Shown here piece by piece: positions 12,893 to 22,722 of a DNA stretch of 64,000 nt. Source of the DNA: Stomorhina lunata (lineage: Eukaryota; Arthropoda; Insecta; Diptera; Rhiniidae); the NCBI GenBank assembly GCA_933228675.1, contig OW121740.1, positions 39,105,492 to 39,169,491 of the forward strand. Direction: 5' to 3'. Under the pieces are notes generated by a model. It was not told the DNA's origin. It saw nothing but the letters and a program-made list of their open reading frames with translations, and did not search any database. The translations under genes and the position numbers were made by a program. How positions within the stretch are numbered: position 1 is the stretch's first letter; each line of letters begins with the position of its first letter.

Positions 12893-12900
12893 CCTTCAAT
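12893..12900. repeat. Right 8-bp target-site duplication (CCTTCAAT)
   Basis: Identical to 10389-10396, directly after the right inverted terminus. Confidence 0.8.
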
Positions 12901-12902
12901 GC

Positions 12903-12993
12903 TCTATAAGATTCTTCTTCTGTTGTCATTGGCTCCCAGTGGAGCATAGGGCCTCAACCATCCTTTTATATCGAACTCTATTGCGAGATGTTA
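12903..12993 (+). mobile_element. 3'-end fragment of the RTE-like LINE, opposite orientation
   Basis: 'gctcccagtggagcatagggcct' (12930-12952) is repeated as its reverse complement at about 13873-13900, just downstream of the minus-strand RT pseudogene. This places the piece in the 3' region of a second copy facing the other way. Confidence 0.5.
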
Positions 12994-13303
12994 TATAATT
13001 ATATAATTCCCCGACAACATTTCAATTGGAACAAGGGGTACTTCTCTCAGACAATCTAATCTATTTTTAGACTCATTGAAAGCGACCTACTTTTTAACTT
13101 CGGCTCCGAATGGCAAATGCATTAGTTAGAGAAGTTTTACATAGCCTAATACTCAATAACCAGTGGCTGGCTGAGTTATGAGATGAATAGCCGCTTTTTA
13201 TGAAAATTTCTTTTTTTCACGTTGGTCTGGCCAGGGATCGAACTTGGGACCTCTGGTATGCCATGCGGATAACTTACCTGCTATACCACGGCGGTTCACT
13301 ATT
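12994..13303 (-). mobile_element. tRNA-derived SINE, copy 1, with 10-bp target duplication
   Basis: On the minus strand the head (about 13296 down to 13222) has an RNA polymerase III A-box-like TGGTATAGCAGG and B-box AAGTTCGATCCC with tRNA-like spacing. A unique body follows, including 'gagccgaagttaaaaagtagg', and the tail is AT-rich. CGAGATGTTA occurs at 12984-12993 and 13304-13313, a perfect 10-bp target duplication. The same structure recurs at 20155-20429. Non-coding; it would depend on LINE machinery for retrotransposition. Confidence 0.8.
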
Positions 13304-13313
13304 CGAGATGTTA

Positions 13314-13839
13314 GATGTTAGACATACATAATAGAAAAGTTTGCTGCTTGTAACTCCGCATCAAGAGACGTAAATGGGATGCAGTTGTTGCCTGGGTTTC
13401 CAGCAAACAGGTAATAACTGTATTCAATTCCTACTCACACCTCCTAGTGGTACATCCTGGAAACCTGAGCAACCTAGTTGAAGATGCGGTAAACAATCCG
13501 AGTGGGATTCTAGGTCAGGGCCAACGTAAGAGGGAGTTATCTTGGAGCCATTCCGACGTATTTGGTCTAAGGGTCTAAGATAATTGTACTTTGTTAAGTA
13601 CGGAACTGTAGCGTCTGTTCAACATGTTAGTTGCGGCTACGAGCGGGCGTCTGTCTCGGACCGAGCGGCTCGCTTTACAAACGTGTCTCTTGTCTTTGGA
13701 CTCATCATCCATCGACTAAGCACTTACGATGTTTTAAGCATGGAAAGAAACAATATTATAGAATATACTACTTCAAGGGGTAATCAAGCGAGAAATCCCC
13801 CTGCTACGGCAGCTGGCACAAGTATTTTGGAGGTGCCTA
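13314..13839. other. Unassigned sequence between SINE and LINE pseudogene
   Basis: Less AT-rich than its surroundings. A 123-codon plus-strand frame (13584-13955) overlaps the LINE 3' region and has no recognisable motif. It is most likely LINE 3' untranslated sequence or older repeat DNA. Confidence 0.35.
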
Positions 13840-15215
13840 ATCTATGCAAGAACATCTTGATGAATGAAACCAAGAGGCCCTATGCTCCACTGGGAGTCAA
13901 GTATAACAGAAGAAGAAGAAGAACACCGCATCAATTAACCTTCTCCACATTCTAGCAGTTGCATCAACACGACGGCCGCTTCCTTGTGGATTCCAACGAA
14001 GCGCTTTTCGAGCAATATTGGTATTTGGCCTTCGAAGTGTGTGGCCTATCCACCGCCATTTCTGTTGACATACCTCTTTTGAAGAAGGGTTTTGGTTTGT
14101 AGCGTTTATTAGATCTTCATTTCTTATGCGATTTAGCTACCATATGTTAAGGATCTGCCGCAAGCTTTTGTTTGTAAAAGTGGCATTTGTGCGTTTCCAA
14201 GTTTCGCAACCGTACTACAAGATAGACTTGACATTCGAGTTATATATTCTTAGCTTAGTTGTTGTTGATATTTTCCGAGATTTCCAAATAGCTCGAAGAA
14301 TGCCGAATGCAGATTTTGCCTTATTAATACCCGATTCAATATCCTTGTCGGTGCCACCTTTTGTAGATACCAAACTACCAAAGGTACCTTCACATCCAAT
14401 AACCTCGTTACTCACATTGATCTGTGTCGACGGGCTTGGGCCATAGCCTCCAGGTATAATCTTTGTCTTGGAGATATTGATTTCCAGCCCAGCTGCCTGA
14501 TATTCCACAGTAATAGCGCTTGTGTATTCTTGAAGGTTACCTGAGCTTTGGCTTAGAAGACATACGTCATCGGCGTTTCCACGAATTGTTTAAAGGATGT
14601 CCATTGGATACCACGTCTACCATTTAGTGCCGTCGATGACAAGGATAAAAAGTATAGGTGACAAGATACATCCTTGTCTTACTCCAGTAGTAACTTCGAA
14701 AGGATTACCTTTCTTTAGAATCCGATATTTAAAGTCCAAATACATTGCCCGAATTAAGTTCAGAATTTTCATTGGCATGTTTCGAGTTTCTAAAAATCTT
14801 CATAAAGTCGATAAACGCAACGTAAATGGGGGTGCGGAATTCATTACGTTGCTCCAGTACTATTCTTTCTGTGTTGATTACATCAACACAAGATCTATTC
14901 TATTGGGACTCACACTGAATTTCGCTGAGTGTTCGGAAACTTCTTCAGACTTTCTATTCAAAATTACTCGACTTAGTGTTTTGCTCGGTATTGGAAGAAG
15001 TGTTATACCCCTGTAGTTATTGCAGTCAGTGGGGTTACCCTTTCTTGGGTATTTTGACTAGTATACCTTCATTTTAGGAGGTTGGCTTCTTCTTCCCATA
15101 TTTTACGCACAAATGGTTGTCATAGTCATCACATTAAAGCATCTCCGCTGAGAAATTGTCATTGCCCGGGGCCTTGTTGCTCTATAAGATTAAAATCATA
15201 TTCACATAAGTTTAA
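13840..15215 (-). pseudogene. RTE-like LINE reverse transcriptase, frameshifted
   Basis: Reading the minus strand from the high coordinate, pieces in changing frames give 'NKAPGNDNFSAEML', 'GILVKIPKKG' with 'NYRGITLLPIPSK', 'GVRQGCILSPILF' (RT block 4), 'ADDVCLLSQ' (active-site block, preceded by N where Y/F is expected), 'GLEINISKTKI', 'VSTKGGTDKDI', 'YGCETWKR' and 'KWRWIGHTLRRP'. This order is that of a complete RT palm, thumb and C-terminus of the group annotated in insects as RTE/BovB-like endonuclease-reverse transcriptases. Stops and frameshifts are frequent (for example after 'LRQILNIW'), and the catalytic first position is altered, so the copy is inactive. Its endonuclease probably lies at 18440-19740, displaced by later insertions. 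Confidence 0.85.
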
Positions 15216-15236
15216 ACACAGCCGATCATTACACAT

Positions 15237-16710
15237 TTTTTTTTTTTTGTATTGGACCCACACTCAGTTGATGACCTGTAGGAAGGAGGACAGAGAGAGT
15301 AGTTTTTGTGGATATTCGATTAAAACCTTTGGATATCATAATAAGAGGAGAAGACTGATGCAGGAAGTTTATTCCACATTCGTGCTGTGAGGTTAAAAAA
15401 CAAGCTTTCTCTATAGTGCGTAGGGCGAACTACTGGAAAATCGACTAAAAAGGGATGAGACCCTTGTTAAGTTGCGTGTGCTACGAGGAAATGTACGGGT
15501 TTCAGGTATAAGATCCCTAATTTCGTTTGAGCACATGCCATTATAGTAGCGATAGAACATTGAAACGCAACCCACATTACGACGATGCTCCAATGAGGCA
15601 ATAGATTTGGCTAACCTACTGTCACCGATAAACACCTTCGCCCTCTCTTGTACACGGTCGAGAAGCTCCAAAATAGACTTTGAAGCACCGGCCCATACAT
15701 AAGAGTTGTATTCGAATATATGTAAGTGGTATAGATATTAAGGATATTATTTAGAGTGAAGTATGTCTTACACCGCTTTAGAAAGCCGAGACACTTGAAT
15801 GCTTCTTTCGACACTAAAATAACTTGTTTAGTCCAACGGACATCACACTCAATTTTCATGCCTAGAATATTAAGAGTTTCTGATTCCTCAATATTTATAC
15901 CGCCCATAATTACAGGTCCGTAACGTGTTTGTGTGTTAACACAAACACAAAGCGTTGAAATCGACCCTATTTCAACGACCCCAATTGAATATTGTAGATA
16001 GGTCTGAATTAAGCGTATCATTCATGGTTTAACTGTTGGAATCAATCTCCAAAAAGCTTGGCCTATAGTTGAATGAATACGAATGACAAATGTTGCTACC
16101 ATCTGCAAAAGAGTAGATAGGATTCAAAGGTAGATTGGAATAGAAGGTAATTTAGAAAAATATGAAAAAGAGTAGGAGAAAGAAAGTAGCCTTGTGGTAC
16201 CCCCGAATTAATATTGAACTCATCGGTCGATATCCTGTCTATAACAACTCTTATAGTACGATCTCTGAGAAAGTTCGATATAAACCGAGAGAAATTGTTA
16301 CCTACACCAAAAGCAATAAGTTTTGATAGAAGTGCCACAGTCTATCGAACGCCTTAGAAATATCGAGAGATATAACTTTGCTTTCACCAAAACGGTTATT
16401 AGCACGGCATAATTTTTACGATAAAAAGGCTAATACATCACCCGTAGAGCGGCCCCTATGAAATCCATACTCCGGTCATTTAGTAAGTTATTAGACTCCA
16501 AATATTTAAGTAGATGATAGTTTACCAAATTTTCCATCATTTTGGAAAGCGCGGTACAAATTGCTATTGGGCTGTAATAATCGGGGTGGATAGCCTCACC
16601 TATTTTGGGTATTGGCATAACATTAGCAACCTTCTAACACATAGGAAACTCACCGGCATGGTATAAGGTGCTAAAAAGGTTGGTTAATAGACGAGTTAAC
16701 GTCAAAGGGC
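15237..16710 (-). pseudogene. LINE reverse transcriptase (copy 2 of the 10.5-kb family), inserted in the RTE-like LINE
   Basis: On the minus strand: 'FSTLYHAGEFPMC' and 'ANVMPIPKIGEAIHPDYYS' with 'PIAICTALSKMMENLVNYHL' (RT fingers), 'FLRDRTIRVVIDRIS', 'NINSGVPQGYFLSPTLFHIF' (RT block 4; the usual SVLSP is YFLSP), then 'LGFLKRCKTYFT', 'DRVQERAKVFIGDSRL' and 'HRRNVGCVSMFYRYYNGM'. The frame changes at least three times and the YADD block is not recoverable as an open motif (the frame ends 'SYLLFCRW'). The 3' poly-A lies at about 15237-15250. Homology to 10484-11058 is close through the last 550 bp. The element sits between the two halves of the RTE-like LINE. Confidence 0.85.
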
Positions 16711-17924
16711 ACTACTTCAAGAGTACCAATTCGAAATCATGTTGTTTGGTCATGATTTTGCCCTTGGTCAGGAGCGGAGACTATCTAAACTCCTGCCGGT
16801 CTATGGGTACGGCACCCGGCTACAATGCAAGTCCACATTAGAACGTACGATACAGACAATGAATCGAACATTATCCCCGCTTTGGATATTAAACAACAGC
16901 CCTCGCGATGCTCCACAAAGCGACAACAAGCACTAGTCAGGCTGGTGATAATATCCAGAGGCTTAATGACTCCCGCGATACCAGTTAATCTTTGGCGGGA
17001 TTCATAGCCCTAGAACAACTTCTACTAGTTGAACTCCAAATAAAAGACAAGAAGAAGACATCACAATTAACAACCACACTCACGCGCAACACTTTGGACA
17101 CAAAGTGAGACAGTACGAACGACCATTATAAAAAACAACAATAAACAGATCACCCTCATGGGAAACCACAGGTCTATTAAGTGACTCAGCACCAAATACA
17201 AAACATTATCCAAATCGTCATCCAGGGTAAATGCAAATGGGGTGTATAAGTGTGCTGGAGTAAGACCCCGCCGTGACATCTCCCACCTAGTCCCCTGAAA
17301 AGAGTTTTAGGTAAGTGACGCCCCAGCAGCTGTTACGACCAGAGCCAACACCAGCCACCCAAACGGGATCGACAACAACCAACCACAAAGATGACTCAAC
17401 CACTGCAGACGGACACTAAGGCGTTATTCGCTAATGTCGATCTAGGAATAGCGGTGAGAGGGCGCCTCCACTACTCATGTCTCCGGAATCTACTACTAAA
17501 TACTTCTTGTCCCAACCCACAACCACGGTTTGGAGTATCGGACAGGTTTCTCATGTGTAGAAACACATTGAGTGAACCATCTCCTGTCAGTTTAAAAGCC
17601 AAACTCATACCAAAGGTAAAGTCTGGGAGTTCACGTACAAACGTCGAGTCACTTATGAATTTATACTTCACCCACCTCTTAGTTATGTTCGTTAAGCGCG
17701 TTCTTCAGAATCATTCTGCTCTGCAACTTGATTTCCCTAACATCCCTCTAAGCCAAATTATCTGCAGAAAGAAGAAGCAACTCTTTCTTGATCTTATAGG
17801 TGACCGCACGGCGAATCACCTCTAAGTCAAGAGGAGCTGCACGCAGTAAGAACTGAAAATTATACGTAGAAACAGTCCGACATAGTGACATGCAAGCGAG
17901 CATAGCAACTCTCATTGAGAATTG
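16711..17924. other. Unassigned, relatively GC-rich region; open frames not identified
   Basis: Overlapping frames exist: plus 17391-17825, 144 codons, starting in the context AAAGATGAC; minus 17067-17279 and 17471-17671. None shows a motif I recognise. Because it lies upstream (minus strand) of the LINE RT at 15237-16710, it may be the decayed endonuclease/RT N-terminus of that LINE, but I could not confirm this. Confidence 0.3.
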
Positions 17925-18435
17925 CATAGTGGGATGGTGGAAAAATAGAATTGAAATAAGTCCACAACTTCTAAACCGTTGGGCTGATTTAAAATAACTA
18001 TATTTTCATATAGCAGAAGTGTTAGAGCACTTAAGTCTTGAACTTTGGAAGCATAGCTTTTACTAGGCGGCACAATCGGCCGCCAAAGTAAGGCACCTCA
18101 GACTCATAAATCACTTAAAACGATATATAATTGTCATCATCTCAAGAATCATACTATATAAAAATCGTATTATATAACAAGTCAAGATCTATAAAAAAAT
18201 GTCATGACATGCATATTCCATCTCTTATGGTTTTAAGGATATTCAACTTTAAAATTTAAAATTTTTGTACCATTTGGTTTATCCTAATATAAAATATTAT
18301 ATTGTCATCCAAGACTGATTTGTGGCCTAAATTTGAGCCAAATCGGTTAAGAGGAAGTGGGTTAAAATGAGTTAGCACATTTGAAACGGAATAACAGATC
18401 GAAAATTTAACTTTAAGCTTAAATTTCATTACAAC
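17925..18435. repeat. Interspersed repeat D, copy 1
   Basis: 'gcggcacaatcggc' followed by 'cacctcagactcataaat' and 'acttaaaacgatatataatt' occurs here and in reverse complement at about 44600-45010. The shared stretch is some 200 bp plus weaker flanks. Non-coding. Confidence 0.65.
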
Positions 18436-18439
18436 CACT

Positions 18440-19740
18440 CAATTCCCTCGAATATTTCTGTTTTCTTCGAAATAGGTGTCTCTCTTCCCTCCTTCTCTCG
18501 CCATATCTTTCTAAAGCCCTGTAAGCTGCATTTTTCTTAGCAGAGGCATTGCGGCACTCCTCGTGATACCAAGAGCTTTAAGGTAGAGGATTTTGGAACC
18601 CTAATACAGATTTTGCAACAGTTTTCATGGAGGTGGCAATATGTTTCCACAGACTTCTGATGTCGTTGAAACTAGAAATATTTTCTCCCAGTAATTGAGC
18701 TGTTCGTTGCGAGTAATCGGTGGCAATTTGATGACATTGTAGCTTGGTGATGTTAAATTTTCTTTGTGCTTCCGTCTGTATATTCCGCTACACACTCAGA
18801 CGCACTGTCAATTTTGCTGCAACAAAATTATGATCGGAGTACATATTGGCTCCCTGAATTGTACGCACATCCAATGCACTTGATGAGTGCCTTCGCTCAA
18901 CTAAAATATAGTCTATTCGATTTTTTGCTATTTGCTCGCGAGCCACCCATGTAGCTTTATGTATTTCACTGTGTTGAAACCAGGTGCTACTCACTAACAC
19001 ATTTCGAGCCGCCGAAAATGAGATTAGCCTCATACTATTGTCAGATGTTACATTGTGGAGACTGAATTTACCAACATTGGGCTCAGAGCAACTTTCCCGT
19101 CCAATCTTTGCGTTAAAATCACCCAGTATTATTTTTACGTCATGATTGGGAAAATTATCGTAAACTTTCTGGAGTTGTTCATAAAAGTCTTCTTTTAAAT
19201 CTTCATCTTTCTCCTCTGTGGAAGCATGAGCACAAATTAAACTTATGTAGGGTTCATATAACTCAAGCGTCTGACGATTGAGTGAAATTTACATGTGTTT
19301 TGTTATTGTAACAAAAAGAAAATACATGTAAATTTCACTCAATCGTCAGACGCTTGAGTTATATGAACCCTACATTAGATGAATGTCTTTGCTTTGACAC
19401 GTATTGTCGCTAGTCTTCTGTTAACTGGAGTAAATCTGGAGACTGAATTCGCATTTTTTGCTAACTATAAGTCCGCTACTAAATTCATACCTACTTTCAT
19501 GTCAGCTGTAATATTGGTCACCTTTTGGCGAAGTCGTGGCCTTACATATTACTTCCTAGAAAGTCACAGTGAAGTCGCATTTATATTCCTCAAGAACATC
19601 CATCAACTGGATCAGAGCACCTCCTCTGTAAAGGGTTCTGATGTTTCAGGTGCTGATCCTAAAATCATGGTACTTTTTTCGTTTCCCATAGTCGTCAACT
19701 TTAGGAGGGCCGTTTTCATTCTTCCTTCCTCGTTTTGCCT
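18440..19740 (-). pseudogene. LINE APE-type endonuclease domain and linker, interrupted
   Basis: Minus-strand pieces in order: 'LIQLMDVLEEYKCDFT', 'FTPVNRRLATIRVKAKTFI', [131-bp foldback insertion], 'YISLICAHASTEEKDEDLKE', 'VKIILGDFNAKIGRESC', 'HKATWVAREQIAKNRIDYIL', 'GANMYSDHNFVAAKL' and the linker 'WYHEECRNASAKKNAAYRAL'. GDFNAKIG and the S-D-H motif are core endonuclease elements (DNA nicking during target-primed reverse transcription). The series matches insect sequences often labelled craniofacial-development-protein-2-like, which derive from such LINEs. Frameshifts and stops before 'LIQLMDVL' and the foldback disrupt it. With 13840-15215 it would make one EN-RT polyprotein. Confidence 0.85.
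19245..19375. mobile_element. 131-bp foldback/MITE inside the endonuclease pseudogene
   Basis: Positions 19245-19296 and 19324-19375 are perfect 52-bp inverted repeats separated by a 27-bp AT-rich loop. The ends read ATGTAGGGTTC outward. The flanking endonuclease peptide resumes across the element ('KAKTFI' | 'ISLICAHA'), showing it is an insertion. One arm happens to extend an open frame. No coding capacity. Confidence 0.8.
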
Positions 19741-20010
19741 TTTCATAGTTAGCTATTTTTTCCAGGAGTGTGTTACTAATCCGACGTCCTAACCCATATT
19801 TTTATCGTTCTTACGCGGCACATGTTAGCTCGATACTTTAACGGGTGTTAACGTAGCTTTTCAACTGATTTCACGACTAGGTCAGTGTTCATAGTTGAGA
19901 TGAAGGATTACCAAGATGAGTCTGAGGGTACCAAGTTACGACTAATCAGAGCCGTTGCTTGGTATCCAATATCCCCAACATCATCCGTAAACTTTATCTG
20001 ATCGCAACAA
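19741..20010 (-). mobile_element. Probable 5' region of the RTE-like LINE
   Basis: Directly upstream (minus strand) of the endonuclease. Contains 'cctaaccca..ttttatcg', 'acgggtgttaac' and 'cagttgagatgaaggat'-type blocks shared with 31600-31880. Confidence 0.5.
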
Positions 20011-20110
20011 TATTTTATATTTCAATTATTGGGATCAAAAGAAGAAAAAAAAAACTGGAGGGTATGCGTAAATAAATTCAAAAAAATAAACAAACAAGCA
20101 TGAGATTTGC

Positions 20111-20140
20111 AAGCGTGGGACAGTTTATTGTCCCATGCTT
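20111..20140. other. Perfect-stem hairpin next to a SINE
   Basis: AAGCGTGGGAC and GTCCCATGCTT pair with one G-T style mismatch round an 8-nt AT loop. Lies between LINE-derived sequence and the SINE target duplication; function unknown. Confidence 0.5.
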
Positions 20141-20154
20141 ATTGTTTGGGATAC

Positions 20155-20429
20155 ATACATAATTCCCATGACATTTAAATTGAGACAAGGGGTCGGTCCT
20201 TCTTTCAGACAATGAACTGCATTCGATTCTATTTTTAGACTCATTGAAAGGGACCTACATATTAACTCCGGCTCCGAACGGCAAAAGCATTAGTTAGAGT
20301 AGTTTTACATAGCCATATGAGGTTTACCGCTTATTTGAAAATTTATTTTTCAAGTGGGTCTGGCCGGGAATCGAACTTGGGACCTCTGGTATGCTAGGCA
20401 GATTACTAACCTGCCATATCACGGCGGTT
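20155..20429 (-). mobile_element. tRNA-derived SINE, copy 2, with 13-bp target duplication
   Basis: Same family as 12994-13303. The minus-strand head (about 20428 to 20354) carries A-box-like TGATATGGCAGG and the B-box AAGTTCGATTCCC, followed by the shared body. TTGTTTGGGATAC (20142-20154) and TTGTTTGGGGTAC (20430-20442) differ at one base and form the target duplication. Confidence 0.8.
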
Positions 20430-20604
20430 TTGTTTGGGGTACCCTGATTATAACTAGAACTAAATAACCACCTCTAAGCAAATAAGTAGTTCAGCTTTTT
20501 GCGACACATCATAAATTCTATAATTCCAGTATAAGTAAAATTGTTATCGCAATAATATTTAAACTTCAAACTCTGAATTGTCATTCAAATATAGTACCTG
20601 GTAG

Positions 20605-21440
20605 ACCGAGCCTTGCTCGGAGCTTTATGATAAGCATTTTGAGGAAAATTTTAAAGTTTTTATATATTTTATATTATAAAGTGCTAAAATAAATTTAGAC
20701 TAAAGACATTGTAGAAATATTCAGTTAATTTTGAATTATTTGATTTATTTTGTCCGACCAACACATAGTTTGCATAGTTTACAGTTTAACTCATTTTGAA
20801 TAATTTTGGAAATTATTCATACCAACAGAAACCTCTGTCGACTCATGCGCAACAACTTTGCTAGAGATTATAGTCTGATCAAATGCACAGTTTACGATTT
20901 AATTCATTTTGAGTAGTTTTCTGTGGCGCCACCTGTCGCTCTCTGCTTATTCCAATTCATAAACCTTCTTCGGCTTATCCGTAACAACTTTGCTGAAGAT
21001 TATAGCATGATTAAATGTACAGAATACGATTAAATTGACTTTGAGAAAATTTCAGTAGCGCCACCTGTCGAAATTTCTTCATACCAACTAAGAAACCTTC
21101 GTCGGCTCATGTGCAACAACTTTGCTAAAGATTGTAGCATGATTAAATGTACAGATTACGATTAAATTGACTTTGAGTAAGTTTCTGTAGCGCCACCTGT
21201 CGGAAATTATTCATACCAACAAAAAAGCCTTCGTCGGCTCATGCGCTACAACTTTGCTAAAGATCATAGCATGATCAAATGTACAGTTTACGATTTAATT
21301 AATTTTTAGTAATTTTCAGTGGCGCCATCTGTCGGAAATTAGTCTTATCAACTTTAAAACCTTCGCCGGCTTATCCGCAACATCTTCGCTAAAGAGCATA
21401 ACACAATCAAATTCACAGTTTACTATTCTATAAAGAACAT
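20605..21440. repeat. 132-bp tandem repeat after a CCGAGC/GCTCGG hairpin
   Basis: GCGCCACCTGTCG recurs at 20926, 21058, 21190 and 21322 (the last with an A for C change), exactly 132 bp apart. 'caacaactttgct' and 'ttcgtcggctcat' recur in phase. A short hairpin (CCGAGCCTTGCTCGG) marks the left edge at about 20609. Two single-base relatives of this hairpin lie near 43195. Confidence 0.8.
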
Positions 21441-21479
21441 ACATACAGACAAACATTCATTTGTTTAAAATAATACTAA

Positions 21480-22110
21480 TTTTTCCCCCTTTTTATTCCC
21501 TAATTTCTAAAAGTTCCATATGTATATTTGGTACTTTTTTGGTGCCAATTGAATTCGGTACATTTTTTTAAAACGCATTTAACATAATGTATAATGTTCC
21601 TATTCATATTACTTTGGAGATGTTAAGTTATCATTTTATCCCTTTTTTACCCATTTTTGCTCCAAAATCAAAAAAGTACCAAATACGTGTTTCATATTTT
21701 TTTTACATCTATTGATTGCAGTACCAAGTTTCTTTCTATATTCTTTAGTTTAAAATATAAGAGTGGGTTAAAAAGGTGCCAAAAAAACTATTTTCACCCT
21801 TTTTTACCCCCTATCGGACATAGTTTGAAAAAAGTACCAAACACCTGTCCGCTTATTTTCAAAGCTGTTTAAAACGTAATTTTAATTTTGTTTCTATACC
21901 TATTACTTTAGGAGACATAGCGTTTTCGATTTTTTCCCCTTTTTACCCGTTTTTACCCTCTTAGAGGTAAAAGTTCCAAAAGTCCCTTCTTCTTCGACCT
22001 AAACATCAAAAAAGATACCCACTGTGCAAATTTTATCAAAATCGTTAGAGCCGTTTTCGAGATAGCCATTCTATATATATATATATAAAATATATATATA
22101 TATACAATTA
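21480..22110. repeat. ~150-bp tandem repeat ending in a (TA)n tract
   Basis: A 'ttttcccc..tttttaccc' motif recurs at about 21484, 21638, 21795 and 21934, each followed by 'agta(c/t)caaa'-type text. The block ends with 'atcaaaatcgttagagccg' and a (TA)n microsatellite (22070-22104). It abuts the 132-bp repeat, and together they may be one non-autonomous element. Confidence 0.6.
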
Positions 22111-22139
22111 TTGCTCGTTTAAGAATATAAGATTTCATG

Positions 22140-22722
22140 GCACATTAGGAGCATCCCCTGGGAGTTTTTGCAGATATTGGCAAAAGCTCATTCAACTAAG
22201 GTGAAATATTGAGTAAGACATATGCAATGAACGGTATTTAAATGTTCAACTCTCTAATTGACACACAGTGTAATCATTAACAAACGACAACATAATGATG
22301 ATATTTTTTTTTTATTACATTAAAACTCATTAAATAACAAAACTGACTACTGACATTCAGGGGAAATGCCTGAAAAGATTGGTAGTATGAATGAACGAAT
22401 GAATGTATAAAATGTTGGATATAAATGAATGAATGAATTAATGACGGGCTCACAGAGTGAGTGAACGAACGAGGGGACCAAGAGTGATTGAATGATTTAA
22501 TATAAAATAAAATGTAATGAATGAGTGTAAGATTTTATAGAGGACAAAAGACTGGCAGAAATTTATGGAGGCAAACGTAGTTACAAACATTATTACGAAA
22601 AAATTTCAACTATCTAAAGCAATTGCTATAAAATATGCAACCAGGCAGAAAAATACTACTTATCACGACCCAAACCAACAGCAACGACAAAAAATAATTT
22701 AAATTTTTTATTTCATATTTTT
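22140..22722. other. Intergenic DNA, no gene seen
   Basis: Holds GAAT-type microsatellite sequence (about 22388-22445) and otherwise nothing recognised. Confidence 0.5.

Noticed and set aside
14126..14446. 106-codon plus-strand frame
   Set aside because: Antisense of the same RT C-terminal region ('VSTKGGTDKDI').
14597..15016. 139-codon plus-strand frame
   Set aside because: It is the antisense shadow of the reverse-transcriptase pseudogene; the RT blocks are on the minus strand.
17391..17825. 144-codon plus-strand frame with a fair start context
   Set aside because: No motif or homology signal; it lies in LINE-derived surroundings. Noted under an unassigned region but not called as a gene.
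19379..19792. 137-codon plus-strand frame
   Set aside because: Antisense of the endonuclease N-terminus; the recognisable peptide pieces are on the minus strand.
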